Part shown: positions 29,392-38,886 of the stretch, piece after piece
How positions within the stretch are numbered: the stretch's first letter is position 1
Layout: each line of letters begins with the position of its first letter
Origin: Vulcanisaeta distributa JCM 11217
GTDB taxonomy: Archaea; Thermoproteota; Thermoprotei; Thermoproteales; Thermocladiaceae
Reading direction: 5' to 3'
NCBI RefSeq assembly: GCF_001316005.1
Contig: NZ_BBBJ01000001.1
Coordinates: 266,842-330,841 of the forward strand
DNA length: 64,000 nucleotides
Made by a program: the position numbers and the translations under genes
The notes under the pieces: generated by a model
The model's database searches: none
Seen by the model: the letters and a program-made list of their open reading frames with translations, nothing else
What the model was told of the DNA's origin: nothing

Positions 29392-30649
29392 ATGGTTGAG
29401 GAAATAAGCCTTGAGGACGTATTCGCAAAGATTGATAGAGGCGAATTGAAACTCCACGAACTAGACAAACTCTTCAATGATTCAAACAAAGCAACGGAGA
29501 TTAGGAGGAGATACATCGAGAGCAAGGTCAATGTGAAGCTTGAGAATGTGGGTAAGACAGTCATAGACTTTAACACTGTGGTTGGTAGAAATATAGAAAA
29601 TACGATAGGTGCTGCGCAGGTACCAATAGGCATCGCTGGACCACTGCGCGTGATTGGTGATTACGCCAATGGACTTTACTACATACCGCTGGCGACCACG
29701 GAGGGCGCACTAGTGGCTTCCGTGAATAGAGGTGCTAAGATCGTCACTGAGTCAGGTGGTGCTAGGAGTAAGGTCATTAATGATGGCATGACTAGGGCCC
29801 CCCCCGTAATAGCCGTACCAAGCATTATTGATGCTGTTGAACTCGTTAACTGGGTTAATGAGCATTTTAATGAGGTGAAGAGCGTGGCTGAATCCACCAG
29901 TAGGCATGCAAGACTGGTTAGTATTCAGCCATTCATTGTTGGTAATAATGTTTGGCTTAGGTTTAAGTTCACGACGGGGGATGCAATGGGCATGAACATG
30001 GTTACAATAGCCACCGACAAGGCCGTTAAGTACATACTCAGCAACTTCCCAAGGGCGCGCCTAGTCGCACTTAGTGGCAATATGTGCGTAGATAAGAAGG
30101 CCAACGCTGTAAACTTCCTACTCGGTAGGGGGTAAGACCGTGATCAGCGAGGTCGTAATACCGAGAAGCACCCTGGAGAAGTGGGGGGGTGTCACTGCGG
30201 AGGATGTGGCCGAGGTCAATAATAGGAAAAACCTGCTTGGTTCCGCGTTAGCTCACTCATATGGCTTCAACGCCCACTTCGCTAATATAATTGCAGCTAT
30301 ATTCATAGCCACGGGTCAGGACGTGGCTCAGGTCGTTGAGTCTAGCATGGGTATTACCTGGATGGAACCTCTCGATAATGGTGACCTCTACGTATCAGTC
30401 ACATTGCCGAGTCTCGAGGTTGGCACCGTCGGCGGCGGCACCGGATTACCAACACAGAGGGAGGTTCTTCAAATGCTTGGTGTTTATGGCTCAGGGAATC
30501 CTCCCGGTACGAACGCACTTAAGTTTGCAGAGATAGTGGCTGCAGCCGTACTTGCTGGCGAGGTTAACCTGGTGCTTGCCTTAGCGAGGGATGAGTTAGC
30601 TAGAGCTCATGAAATGCTTGGTAGGGCTGGCAAGAGAAGTAGTGCGTAG
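29392..30649 (+). CDS. hmgA: HMG-CoA reductase (one frameshift)
   Basis: About 417 residues. It makes mevalonate from HMG-CoA with NADPH, the committed step to archaeal isoprenoid lipids. Motifs: [42 protein letters not shown] with the catalytic Glu, [24 protein letters not shown] with the catalytic Lys, and NTHAANI-equivalent [18 protein letters not shown], then [10 protein letters not shown]. The frame breaks at 30127-30131, where five G replace four (restored [12 protein letters not shown]). TRAPPV and EKWGGV carry +3 runs; the family has TRAPV. The C-terminal His lies in [10 protein letters not shown]. Leaderless from a shared TATA box. Confidence 0.93.
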
Positions 30650-30754
30650 GGTTTTAGGTATTATAAATCTATTTTTATCTACATATTCCTACGTACTCTC
30701 TATAGTACATAAATTGAAGCGATAAGGCTTATAAAGAGTTGCGCTAGCAATACT

Positions 30755-31180
30755 GTGGGGATTAGTTTGGTAATTTATGTTTCTCCCGATAAAAAGGTCG
30801 TTGAGAAGACGCTTCAAACCGAGCTTAAGCGGATAATGCTTAGCGAGCTAATAGACGGTGAAGTAATTATTGGCGCCGCTATTATTGATTCAAATGGCAT
30901 CCCCCCCATCATTTATCACATCCCAAACACCCTCACCGTTAAATCCCTTAAAAACCTCCTCTCCCTCATAGAGTTCGTCGATCATACCGCTAAAATCAAT
31001 GATGACCTCCTTGGTTCATATCAATACCTCATAATTCGCTTCTCAAACTTCAAAATTGCCTTCTTCGAAATGGGGGGGTCTAAGGGCTGGTTGATGGTTT
31101 TCGTAAACCCTGTTTGGCACGTTGAGAACGTGATGTCAAAGATTAAGCAGTTCATGCTTAAAGTTCAAAGGATGATTTAA
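30755..31180 (+). CDS. Roadblock/LC7-like small protein
   Basis: A 141-residue protein with the alternation expected of a roadblock/longin-like fold: helix (VVEKTLQTELKRIMLSELI), strand (GAAIIDSNGIPPIIYHI), long helix (VKSLKNLLSLIEFVDH), strands (QYLIIRFSNFKIAFFEM and WLMVFVNP), helix. Archaeal members often accompany small GTPases, none of which is seen here. GTG 30755 lies 26 nt after GGCTTATAAAG, so leaderless. PP and GG at the strand ends coincide with seven-base runs. Function unassigned. Confidence 0.5.
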   Translation: MGISLVIYVSPDKKVVEKTLQTELKRIMLSELIDGEVIIGAAIIDSNGIPPIIYHIPNTLTVKSLKNLLSLIEFVDHTAKINDDLLGSYQYLIIRFSNFKIAFFEMGGSKGWLMVFVNPVWHVENVMSKIKQFMLKVQRMI

Positions 31181-31249
31181 AATCAACGCAGTATTTTGGT
31201 AAAAAATTGCCGCCTCAAATATATAAGGGTATTAATCCATCCTGGATTG

Positions 31250-31861
31250 ATGTCGAAGGTAACAGCTACGGTTAAAGTACCTGAAATAGAGATTAAGGAG
31301 GAGGTCTCATTACCGGCCTCAAGCACCGCCGTTATAGTTGTTGATATGCAGAATGACTTCGTAAAACCAAATGGGAAGCTTTACGTGCCGACGGCGCAAG
31401 CCACAGTACCTGCGATAAGGAAGCTACTTATGAAGGCTAGGGATGCCAATGTACCCATAATATACACCCAGGACTGGCACTTCAAAAATGACCCAGAGTT
31501 TAGGATTTGGGGTGAGCACTGCGTAATGGATACGTGGGGTGCCGAGATAATTGACGAGCTTAAGCCCATGCCTGATGACATAGTAATAAGGAAGCGTAGA
31601 TATGATGCATTCTTTGGCACAGACCTCGATTATGTGCTTAGGAATGTCGTTCATGCGACTAACCTCGTGATAGTGGGTACCGTAGCTAACATATGCGTAC
31701 TACACACTGCAGGTAGTGCCGCACTTAATTGGTACAACGTAGTCGTACCAATCGACGGAATCTCCGCACTAAATGAGTTTGATTACTACGCTGCGCTCAG
31801 GCAAGTATCATTCCTATATAATGGCACACTCACTAAGGTTGATGGCATTAAATTCGCGTGA
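31250..31861 (+). CDS. Isochorismatase-family cysteine hydrolase (nicotinamidase-like)
   Basis: A 203-residue intact alpha/beta hydrolase. VIVVDMQNDFVKPNGKL holds the catalytic Asp, DIVIRKRRYDAFFGTDLD the Lys region, and IVGTVANICVLHTAG the nucleophilic Cys, the Asp-Lys-Cys set of nicotinamidase/isochorismatase-like enzymes. IYTQDWHFKNDPEF and WGEHC resemble the metal-binding DWHxxxxxxF and active-site loop of nicotinamidases, so NAD salvage is the best guess. ATG 31250 is about 26 nt after ATATATAAGG, hence the leaderless start is preferred over upstream alternatives. Confidence 0.82.
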   Translation: MSKVTATVKVPEIEIKEEVSLPASSTAVIVVDMQNDFVKPNGKLYVPTAQATVPAIRKLLMKARDANVPIIYTQDWHFKNDPEFRIWGEHCVMDTWGAEIIDELKPMPDDIVIRKRRYDAFFGTDLDYVLRNVVHATNLVIVGTVANICVLHTAGSAALNWYNVVVPIDGISALNEFDYYAALRQVSFLYNGTLTKVDGIKFA

Positions 31862-31999
31862 ACAAATATAGTCGATGTAAATCCTAATTAATTTTTAATA
31901 TTATTACCCAATATCGAGAATTCACTTTGATTTATAACTTTAATTTACGTTCTTTATTTTGAGAAAAATTTAAATAGAGGTAAAAATAAGGAGAAATAG

Positions 32000-32266
32000 A
32001 TGAATAAGGAGTCTGACGTTAAGATTGAGGATATAATTAAGTTCCTGCTTTACAGCGACTCCCACTGGATTAATTCCTTAAGGAGTATTGACTTTGGTGA
32101 GAGAATAAAGATAATTCACGACGCCGTAAATGCCATTCCTCCCGACTTCGTTGATTGCGTTAATAAATCACTGGACAGTGATGTGCCTAGGTTAATGTTT
32201 ATTGGGTGTTTCGACATGGTGTGGCAGAGTGTTGAGTCTACTGCTAAGAATTACATTAGGGATTAG
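32000..32266 (+). CDS. Small hypothetical protein
   Basis: An 88-residue, acidic, helical protein that I do not recognise. It opens MNKESDVKIEDIIKFLLYSD and contains a CVNKSLDSDVPRLMFIGCF stretch with two Cys. AAATTTAAATAGAGG lies about 26 nt upstream of ATG 32000, so it is probably transcribed as a leaderless message. The next gene begins 50 nt later behind its own TTTAAAAC box. Confidence 0.5.
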   Translation: MNKESDVKIEDIIKFLLYSDSHWINSLRSIDFGERIKIIHDAVNAIPPDFVDCVNKSLDSDVPRLMFIGCFDMVWQSVESTAKNYIRD

Positions 32267-32315
32267 GTTTTGTGTGAAAGTCTTTAAAACGGTAGGTAAT
32301 TAATCAAGGATTAGA

Positions 32316-33338
32316 TTGAGAGGGCACAGCAATATTAGTGGTGAGGATTGGCGTAGGGATGCGATATTCATAGCGATTTCCATAGTTGTTATAGTGGCAA
32401 CAATAATTATATTGGTAAGATCAGGGTTAGCAAGTGCCAGGTATGAGTCTCCGAAGTACCCACTCTACCTGGTAATTTCCGAGCTCATATACCTAGTCCA
32501 ATTATCACTTATTGGCCTTAGACTTAGTATAATATTTAATAGGGGGGGCATGGGTTATAGGGTAGGGACTACGGAACTTATTAAGATAGCTGCTGCGCAA
32601 ACATTCACGTCACTACTCGTACCAGGATTTTACATAGGTGGTGAGGCGATTTCAATAGCCTATCTAACATTTAAGGGCTTGCCAACCACCAGGGCTACTG
32701 AGGGTATTGTTCTTCGTTATACCGTTGATACGATAACGCTGACATCAATCATAATCATTCTTTACCTACTCAGTTTAGTGGTGGTTCCCTACATAGCGCT
32801 TATAATGGCATTAATACTACTCATAGCATACGTAGTATTATTCATAGCAATAGTGAGCGCAAGACTTGGCAAATACATAGAGCGATTGTTCAGATTCATT
32901 AATTCACGGGTAAATTTCGCGAGCAATTTCATATTAATAAATGAGGGTGAGGTTTACGGCCTTAAGCTCTCATTAATTGACTACTTAGTGATCTTCATAA
33001 TATCGATAATTCAATGGATACTGTCAGGACTTAATGTAATGCTGATATTCTACGCCTTTGGTGTTCGCATAGGCATGTTGACGGGAATCTTAATTTCATC
33101 CTCGTATATAGTACTCACATACGTATCAATACTGCCTGGTTCGGCAGGTATTGGGGGGGAACTCGCGAATTTATATGTGTTGAATAGTCTTGGGCTTGGT
33201 AATTATTACCTGGTGTATGATGTTTGGTTTAGGGTGATAACGTACATCATACCATTGATAATACTCATGCCGGCCTTCCTCAGTATATCCAGGAAATTAA
33301 CGATGATAAACACTAATCATAGGACCTCCGGTAGGTAG
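32316..33338 (+). CDS. Flippase-like integral membrane protein (UPF0104/LPG synthase TM family)
   Basis: A 340-residue protein with about eight membrane segments. The pattern AAAQTFTSLLVPGFYIGGEA and SSYIVLTYVSILPGSAGIGGELA matches the lysylphosphatidylglycerol synthase transmembrane domain/flippase-like family (PF03706), which includes AglD-type proteins acting on polyprenyl lipids. A soluble catalytic domain is absent. The start is TTG 32316, about 26 nt after CTTTAAAAC. NRGGMG and GIGGE carry seven-G runs. The 3' end overlaps the convergent helicase gene by 42 bp. Confidence 0.72.
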   Translation: MRGHSNISGEDWRRDAIFIAISIVVIVATIIILVRSGLASARYESPKYPLYLVISELIYLVQLSLIGLRLSIIFNRGGMGYRVGTTELIKIAAAQTFTSLLVPGFYIGGEAISIAYLTFKGLPTTRATEGIVLRYTVDTITLTSIIIILYLLSLVVVPYIALIMALILLIAYVVLFIAIVSARLGKYIERLFRFINSRVNFASNFILINEGEVYGLKLSLIDYLVIFIISIIQWILSGLNVMLIFYAFGVRIGMLTGILISSSYIVLTYVSILPGSAGIGGELANLYVLNSLGLGNYYLVYDVWFRVITYIIPLIILMPAFLSISRKLTMINTNHRTSGR

Positions 33339-35614
33339 TTCAGTGACTCTTGACGATGCACCCCCCCTGATTATTGCGTCAATGACCTTTATTGCATTCC
33401 TCCTTGATAGGTAATGATTGTCATTACCGCAGTAAGGCGAGTAAACGCACTTAGGACAGCCATCAGTGCATGTACAATGCGTCAATACTTCGAGGGATAT
33501 TCTAAGTACGTCATCAATCCTCTTAAGGAGCATTCTAGCAGTACCTGAACCGCCTGGGTATGAGTCATAGATTATTATATGCCCAGTTGGGTATGAAATG
33601 CCGCCAAGATCCGTTGGCCCTGCCCCCCCAACCACATTCTCACCAACCATTATCATTATGTGCTCAGCCGCATGGTAAGCCCTCCCCCCCTCTCAACAAC
33701 ATCTACATTCTCGAATGGGCTGAAGGTTATGAAGGGCGCATAAATAACAATGCCCTTTGTCCTGAATTCATATGTGAATGGCGCATTGAATTCCCTCCTC
33801 TCGACAATCTCACCATTGCTGAACCTCTTAACCACGTAGCCATGGACCACCTCCTTAATTGCTAACCTGACGTATTGATAAGGCATTGACTTTATGAAAC
33901 CTTCCTCAAGGACCTCTTCAATCCTAGGTTCAGAGGTATATAGCGCCGTTGTGTAGAAATCGTAATCCCCCCGGCAACTTCCTCACTTGGGCAGTCCTAC
34001 TACCTAAGTCGAGTTTGTAAACCTCGTAGACCCTACCACCATGCAGGTAAATAGCACCATCATGAAGCTCCCTCAGCGCCATAGGCAATTCCCTATAACC
34101 AATGACTTTTTTACCTTCAATGATTTTCACAACATCGCCAATACCCCTAATACCATGTATTGCCTTAACAACCTCGCGTCCCTTATCACTCACGACGTAG
34201 TAATTACCCTAACCTCAACCAAGCCCTCACTAACCAGGGACTTAAGAATCTCCTCACAGTAGATATCCACTGAGCCGCTCCTCACGGGCCTCTCATAAGC
34301 CATCAATAGGCAGTGTCTCTTGGCTATCTCGTCATTCCTCCATTCAACGTATAAATCCTCGGGCCTCCTCATGTAGAATTCACGTGGATTTGAACTATAG
34401 TATGTACTCATTGGATCATCTCCAAGGACCTGAATCACATAGGCCCTTTGACCTCTCCTACCAACTCTACCACTCCTCTGCAGGTACTTCGAGTAGCTGG
34501 GCGGTATTGTGGCCATGACTGCGACGTCGACATCACCAACGTCAATACCCATCTCAAGTGTTGGTGTTGTTAGGAGCACTAGGTACCTGCCTTCCCTAAA
34601 CCCATCCTCAACCTCATGCCTCTCCTCGATTGTGAGTCCAGCCCTATGAACCCTAACCCTATCGCCGAACCCAGCCCTATCAACAAACCTCTTAATCAAC
34701 TCAACAAACCTGTGGCTATCAGCAAAGACGAGGCACTTCATACCCCTTCTAACACATACCCTAGCCAACTCAGCAGCCTCAGCAAGCCTACCCCCCCTAC
34801 TTATCGGGCTAACTAGGACATGCCTAACCAAGCCCCCCCTCCTACCCTCGGGACCTCTGATCAGCCTAACATCATCAACGCCAAGCAACTCCCTGGCAAA
34901 ATCAACTGGGTTTCCAACAGTGGCCGTGGAAACAATGAATTGGTAATCCCTGGTGAACCTTCTCATCCTCTTAAGAACATAATGGACGTGAGCGCCAAAG
35001 ACCCCCCCATTATAGACGTGAAAGTCATCTAACACGATTACCCTGTAATTACGGAGTAAATCCCTGAACTTACTGACGTGGGTTAATGCCTCACTAACCA
35101 TGTCAGGGTTTGTGATGAGTATGTCAGGTGGTGAGGAGTATATCCGAGACCTAATATCACTGGGTGTGTCGCCATCATACGGCATTACGGAAACATTGAT
35201 GGCCGTAAAGTACCTCTGCATCCTTAGTAGTTGGTCTCTGGCAAGGGCCTTTGTTGGGTACATAATTATTGCCTTAACACCCTCTTTACTAATCATCGTT
35301 ATTAACGGCAGTAGGAATGCCTCGGTCTTACCAACGCCGGTACCAGCCATTATGACCGTGTTATTACCATTGATAATTGATTGATAAGACTCCCATTGAA
35401 AGTCGTAAAGTCTATCAATCCCGAGATCCCTCAACCTATTTATTAACTCCCTCGGTAGGTCCAGGGATTCGACTGATGGGCCGTAATTAGGTTCTGAGGG
35501 TTTATCCTCATGCACATAGAGGATAATCCTAGCCCTATCACTACCTAATTCGCCGATGAAATCATCCTCAAGCATGTACTTGGCAACTACGAGCCTATCG
35601 CCCCCCCTAATCAT
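33297..35614 (-). CDS. MrfA-like DEAD/DEAH helicase with DUF1998 zinc module (three frameshifts)
   Basis: About 770 residues. The helicase core has TVIMAGTGVGKTEAFLLPL (motif I), VIVLDDFHVYN (DEAH equivalent, DDFH), FIVSTATVGNP (III), LLTTPTLEMGIDVGDVD and LQRSGRVGRRGQ (VI). The C-terminus ends with the four-Cys module CTCTDGCPKCVYSPYC, which defines the DUF1998/MrfA group of DNA-repair helicases. Breaks: near 34195 (one T missing), 33967 (six C where five fit) and 33681 (seven C where eight or five fit). ATG 35614 is chosen; GTG 35629 is possible. Probable role: 3'-5' DNA unwinding in excision repair. Confidence 0.85.
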
Positions 35615-35638
35615 TGCACTAAGTGCCACTAAATCGCC

Positions 35639-35752
35639 TTAGTAATTAATAACTTTGGGTGGGTTTAATCGCATATACTTAATTTCATCACCTGCCTTCA
35701 ACCTCAACACCTTAGGCTCCATCACGGTAAACTTATCCCAATGCTTAATCAC
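35639..35752 (-). CDS. Very small ORF between helicase and zinc-ribbon gene
   Basis: Thirty-seven codons from GTG 35752 to a TAA at 35639. The peptide contains HWDKFTVMEPKVLRLKAGDE and a basic, proline-containing end; it reads like a genuine folded or ligand-binding tail rather than random DNA. It starts 5 nt after the stop of the upstream gene at 35758 and ends 24 nt before the helicase ATG, so it would be a middle gene of an operon. No homologue recalled. Confidence 0.4.
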   Translation of the reverse strand: MIKHWDKFTVMEPKVLRLKAGDEIKYMRLNPPKVINY

Positions 35753-35757
35753 GGGTC

Positions 35758-36516
35758 TCAATCTATTACCACACCTGGGGGGCACTTCCTCATCTCATCC
35801 TCAGTCTCAAAGTCAATATAGCAATTAACGCATCTAAACACGTTAAACGCTCTGTATTCATCAAAGTCCAGCGATACGAGGCTTGGCACCTCCGTAATCA
35901 CAATGCCATCAGCAACATCCTGCAATTTCTCAATAATCTCCCTCCTTAGTAATGAATTATCAAGCATTACCAGGAATTCCCTACTACCATAAATTGACCT
36001 AAGCCTATCCCTAACGCGTAATAGCCAGTCAGTATCAATAACCACATCCTTAATGATAACGCCATAAGCCCTAACAGACTGTTGATAAGGCTTATCAGGA
36101 CTCACAATTACGTAGTTCACGGAATCATTACTAACCCTCTGATTGACGTGAATAACATCAATTAAATCGCTATTGATACTTATGAAATCATCAACTAATA
36201 TACCATCAGCACCGCCAGCCAACGAAGCCCTAATAAAGTCATTGACCGGGTCAGGCATTGCTGAACCATAGATAAAGACCCTAAGGCCAACCCTCTTGGC
36301 CCATGCAACCGCACTGGCCAATGATATTAACTGCCTAAGCCTACCTAGTAATTGCCTAAGCACATCACCATTAACATTACTCAACTCAACTATGGGCTCA
36401 GGCGGTGCTACCGGCGTGGCATCCCTAACATACTTAACTACATTCAAACCCTCAAATAACCAGGAGCCGGCGAACATGCACCATGGCAGTCCACACCACT
36501 TAATGAGTATCCTCAC
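35758..36516 (-). CDS. Hypothetical alpha/beta protein with C-terminal Cys motif
   Basis: A 252-residue protein that I do not recognise. Repeated strand-helix units (VFIYGSAMPDPVNDF, GADGILVDDFI, YVIVSPDKPYQQSV, EFLVMLDNSLLRREI, GIVITEVPSLVSLDF) suggest a TIM-barrel-like fold. The C-terminus has CVNC and, 12 residues on, a further Cys before PPGVVID, a partial zinc-ribbon. The PP falls on a C-run and may be a single Pro. Start ATG 36516. It heads the minus-strand unit that includes the small ORF and the MrfA-like helicase. Confidence 0.5.
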   Translation of the reverse strand: MRILIKWCGLPWCMFAGSWLFEGLNVVKYVRDATPVAPPEPIVELSNVNGDVLRQLLGRLRQLISLASAVAWAKRVGLRVFIYGSAMPDPVNDFIRASLAGGADGILVDDFISINSDLIDVIHVNQRVSNDSVNYVIVSPDKPYQQSVRAYGVIIKDVVIDTDWLLRVRDRLRSIYGSREFLVMLDNSLLRREIIEKLQDVADGIVITEVPSLVSLDFDEYRAFNVFRCVNCYIDFETEDEMRKCPPGVVID

Positions 36517-36568
36517 ATGACGAAGTTAGCACCACACCATTATTAACCTTGCTATTAACATTACGGCA

Positions 36569-37993
36569 CTAACCCAGGGACTTTATCAATAAAACCGCGT
36601 AATCAATCACCTGCCTCAACCTATCCTCCGAGAATGCCTCCGCGTAAATCCTAATAATAGGCTCAGTGCCGCTACCCCCCCTGATTAGGACCCAGGAACC
36701 ATCGTTAAAGACGACCTTAACGCCATCAATGGTTATTACCTGCTTAACACTACCCAGCTCACGAAGCCTATCAATGATTACCTCCCTATTCCTGCTCACG
36801 AACTCCTTACCATCACTAAACGGCACATCAACTCTCCTATAGAATGACCTGCCGTACTCCCTAATTATTCCGTCAAACACATCAACCAGGTTACCATACT
36901 CAGAGGCTATCGCCGTTAATAAAGCCGCTGTGTATATGCCATCCTTGTCAGGCACATGCCATGAGTAAGCCAAACCACTACTCTCCTCACCAGCAACCTC
37001 GGCATCACCGTTAATTAAGTACTTAACTGAGTGCTTGAAGCCCACAGGAACCTCGTAAACTCTAACCCCCCCATACTTACCAGCTATGAAGTCAACGATG
37101 TGCGTCGTAGACACAGCCCTAACAACGCCCTTCTTAACAAACCCTCTCCTCATTAAGTGCTCAAGTACGATTGTTATCACGTTATTCGGGCTTAAGTAAC
37201 CATGCGAAGGGTCAATCGCTGCTATTCTATCAGCATCGCAGTCATGCGCAATACCAATATCATAACCCTTACTCATGACCTCCTGAATCGTGTCACGAAT
37301 ATTCTCGGGCTCTGGATTAGGATTCCTACCACCAAAGCTTGGGTCGTAGCTATTATGAACCTCAACAACATCCATACCCAACTCCCTAAGTACCTTAGAC
37401 GTATAGTTAATAGCCGTACCAAATAAGGGATCAACAATAACCCTCAACCTACTTCTCGGTTTAAACATCCTAAGCACATCATTAATCACGTGATCCACGT
37501 AATGAGAACTTGGATCAATTAATTGAGGCTTCATAACCCTAATGCTCGACACAAATCTATCAATATCCTGCCATTCCTGGCTATATAACCTCTCTATTTC
37601 GTTCGTATCATCATCAGGTGCTGGTGATCCCTTATTCGTTATTACCTTGAAGCCATTGTACATTGGCGGGTTGTGGCTCGCGGTAATCTGAATCGTGAGA
37701 TCAAAACCAAAGCGAGAACCAAACCAGGCAACCACGGGGGGGGTTGGCGTGGGTCTCTCAGTAATTACCGCGTCAATCCCATGCTCAACAGCTACGCTGG
37801 CAACCACATTCGCATAATCCCTGGACTTCCTCCTAACATCATAACCAACTAACAACTTCTTTAACCCGTACTTACGTGACCAATAACGAAACGTGGACTC
37901 CGCGAGTATAGCCACGAGTCTTTCATTAAAATCCTTATCAATTATTCCGCGTACACCATCGGTCCCAAATCGAAATGCTGATCCTTGGCCCAT
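36569..37993 (-). CDS. Phosphomannomutase/phosphoglucomutase
   Basis: A 474-residue alpha-D-phosphohexomutase, interconverting hexose 1- and 6-phosphates in the cytosol. All four family loops are visible: TDGVRGIIDKD, the phosphoserine loop TASHNPPMYNG (Ser near residue 105), the metal loop HDCDADRIAAID, the sugar loop GEESSGLAY, and the phosphate loop RGGSGTEPIIRIY. The last is one residue longer than the family R-x-SGTEP because of a seven-C run. Intact frame, start ATG 37993. It could act as PMM, PGM or GlmM; archaeal enzymes of this kind are often bifunctional. Confidence 0.9.
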   Translation of the reverse strand: MGQGSAFRFGTDGVRGIIDKDFNERLVAILAESTFRYWSRKYGLKKLLVGYDVRRKSRDYANVVASVAVEHGIDAVITERPTPTPPVVAWFGSRFGFDLTIQITASHNPPMYNGFKVITNKGSPAPDDDTNEIERLYSQEWQDIDRFVSSIRVMKPQLIDPSSHYVDHVINDVLRMFKPRSRLRVIVDPLFGTAINYTSKVLRELGMDVVEVHNSYDPSFGGRNPNPEPENIRDTIQEVMSKGYDIGIAHDCDADRIAAIDPSHGYLSPNNVITIVLEHLMRRGFVKKGVVRAVSTTHIVDFIAGKYGGVRVYEVPVGFKHSVKYLINGDAEVAGEESSGLAYSWHVPDKDGIYTAALLTAIASEYGNLVDVFDGIIREYGRSFYRRVDVPFSDGKEFVSRNREVIIDRLRELGSVKQVITIDGVKVVFNDGSWVLIRGGSGTEPIIRIYAEAFSEDRLRQVIDYAVLLIKSLG

Positions 37994-38045
37994 TTTACTT
38001 ATATTGGTAGGTAATTCTTTAAAAATTACTATCGCTCATTGATTA

Positions 38046-38881
38046 ATGTCTGCACTAAGACCAACGGTGGGTACAAAGGTGTACCACTTAATGGCTGGTC
38101 CTGGTGATGTAGCGCCATACGTATTAACACCAGGTGACCCTGACAGGGTACCCAGGATTGCCAAGTACTGGGATTCTGCCCGTGCCGTGGCAACGCACAG
38201 AGAGTACGTAACTTACACAGGAACTTACAAGGGTGCCCCAATATCGGCGGTATCCACTGGCATTGGCGGACCAGCGGCGGCAATAGCCATTGAGGAATTA
38301 CTCACCCTTGGTGCAAACACCTTTATTAGGGTTGGCACGACCGGAGCATTACACGAGTGGATTAGGGTTGGTGATGTCATTATTAACACAGGCGCCGTTA
38401 GATTTGACGGAGCGAGTAACGCCTACGCAATGCCCGAGTACCCGGCAGTGGCCAGTTACGACGTGGTCTTGGCCCTCATAACAGCCGCAGAAATGCTCGG
38501 CGTTAAATATCACGTTGGATTAACGGCATCGACAGCGGACTTCTATGTAGGCCAGGGCAGACCGGGATTCAGAGACTACCAACCGCCCTGGTCAAGGGAC
38601 ATCATTAATACGTTATCCTCAATGAACGTGCTCAACTTTGAGATGGAGCTGCAACCATTTACACAATAGCCAATGTACATGGGGGGGCAAGGGCCGGTGG
38701 TATTATGGCAGTCATAGCCAATAGGAAGACCAATGAATTTATACCTGATGCAGGAGTTGATGATGCGATTAAAGTTGCTAATGAGGCCGTTAGGATACTC
38801 TATGAATGGGACACTATCAAGTCTAACATGGGTCTTAAGTACCTAACAATGAATGTGATTAAGGAGTGGATTAAGAGGTGA
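38046..38881 (+). CDS. Nucleoside phosphorylase, uridine phosphorylase type (one frameshift)
   Basis: About 275 residues of the PNP/UDP phosphorylase family, cleaving nucleosides with phosphate to base and ribose 1-phosphate. Motifs: VLTPGDPDRV (phosphate site), GIGGPAAAIAIEEL, FIRVGTTGAL, NFEMEAATIYTIAN (purine/pyrimidine and ribose site) after repair. The break at 38646 is GAGCTG for GAGGCTG. A seven-G run follows in VHGGARAGG. It sits 5 nt upstream of an NCS1 permease, so uptake of a base and nucleoside cleavage are likely coordinated. Confidence 0.88.
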
Positions 38882-38886
38882 TCATC

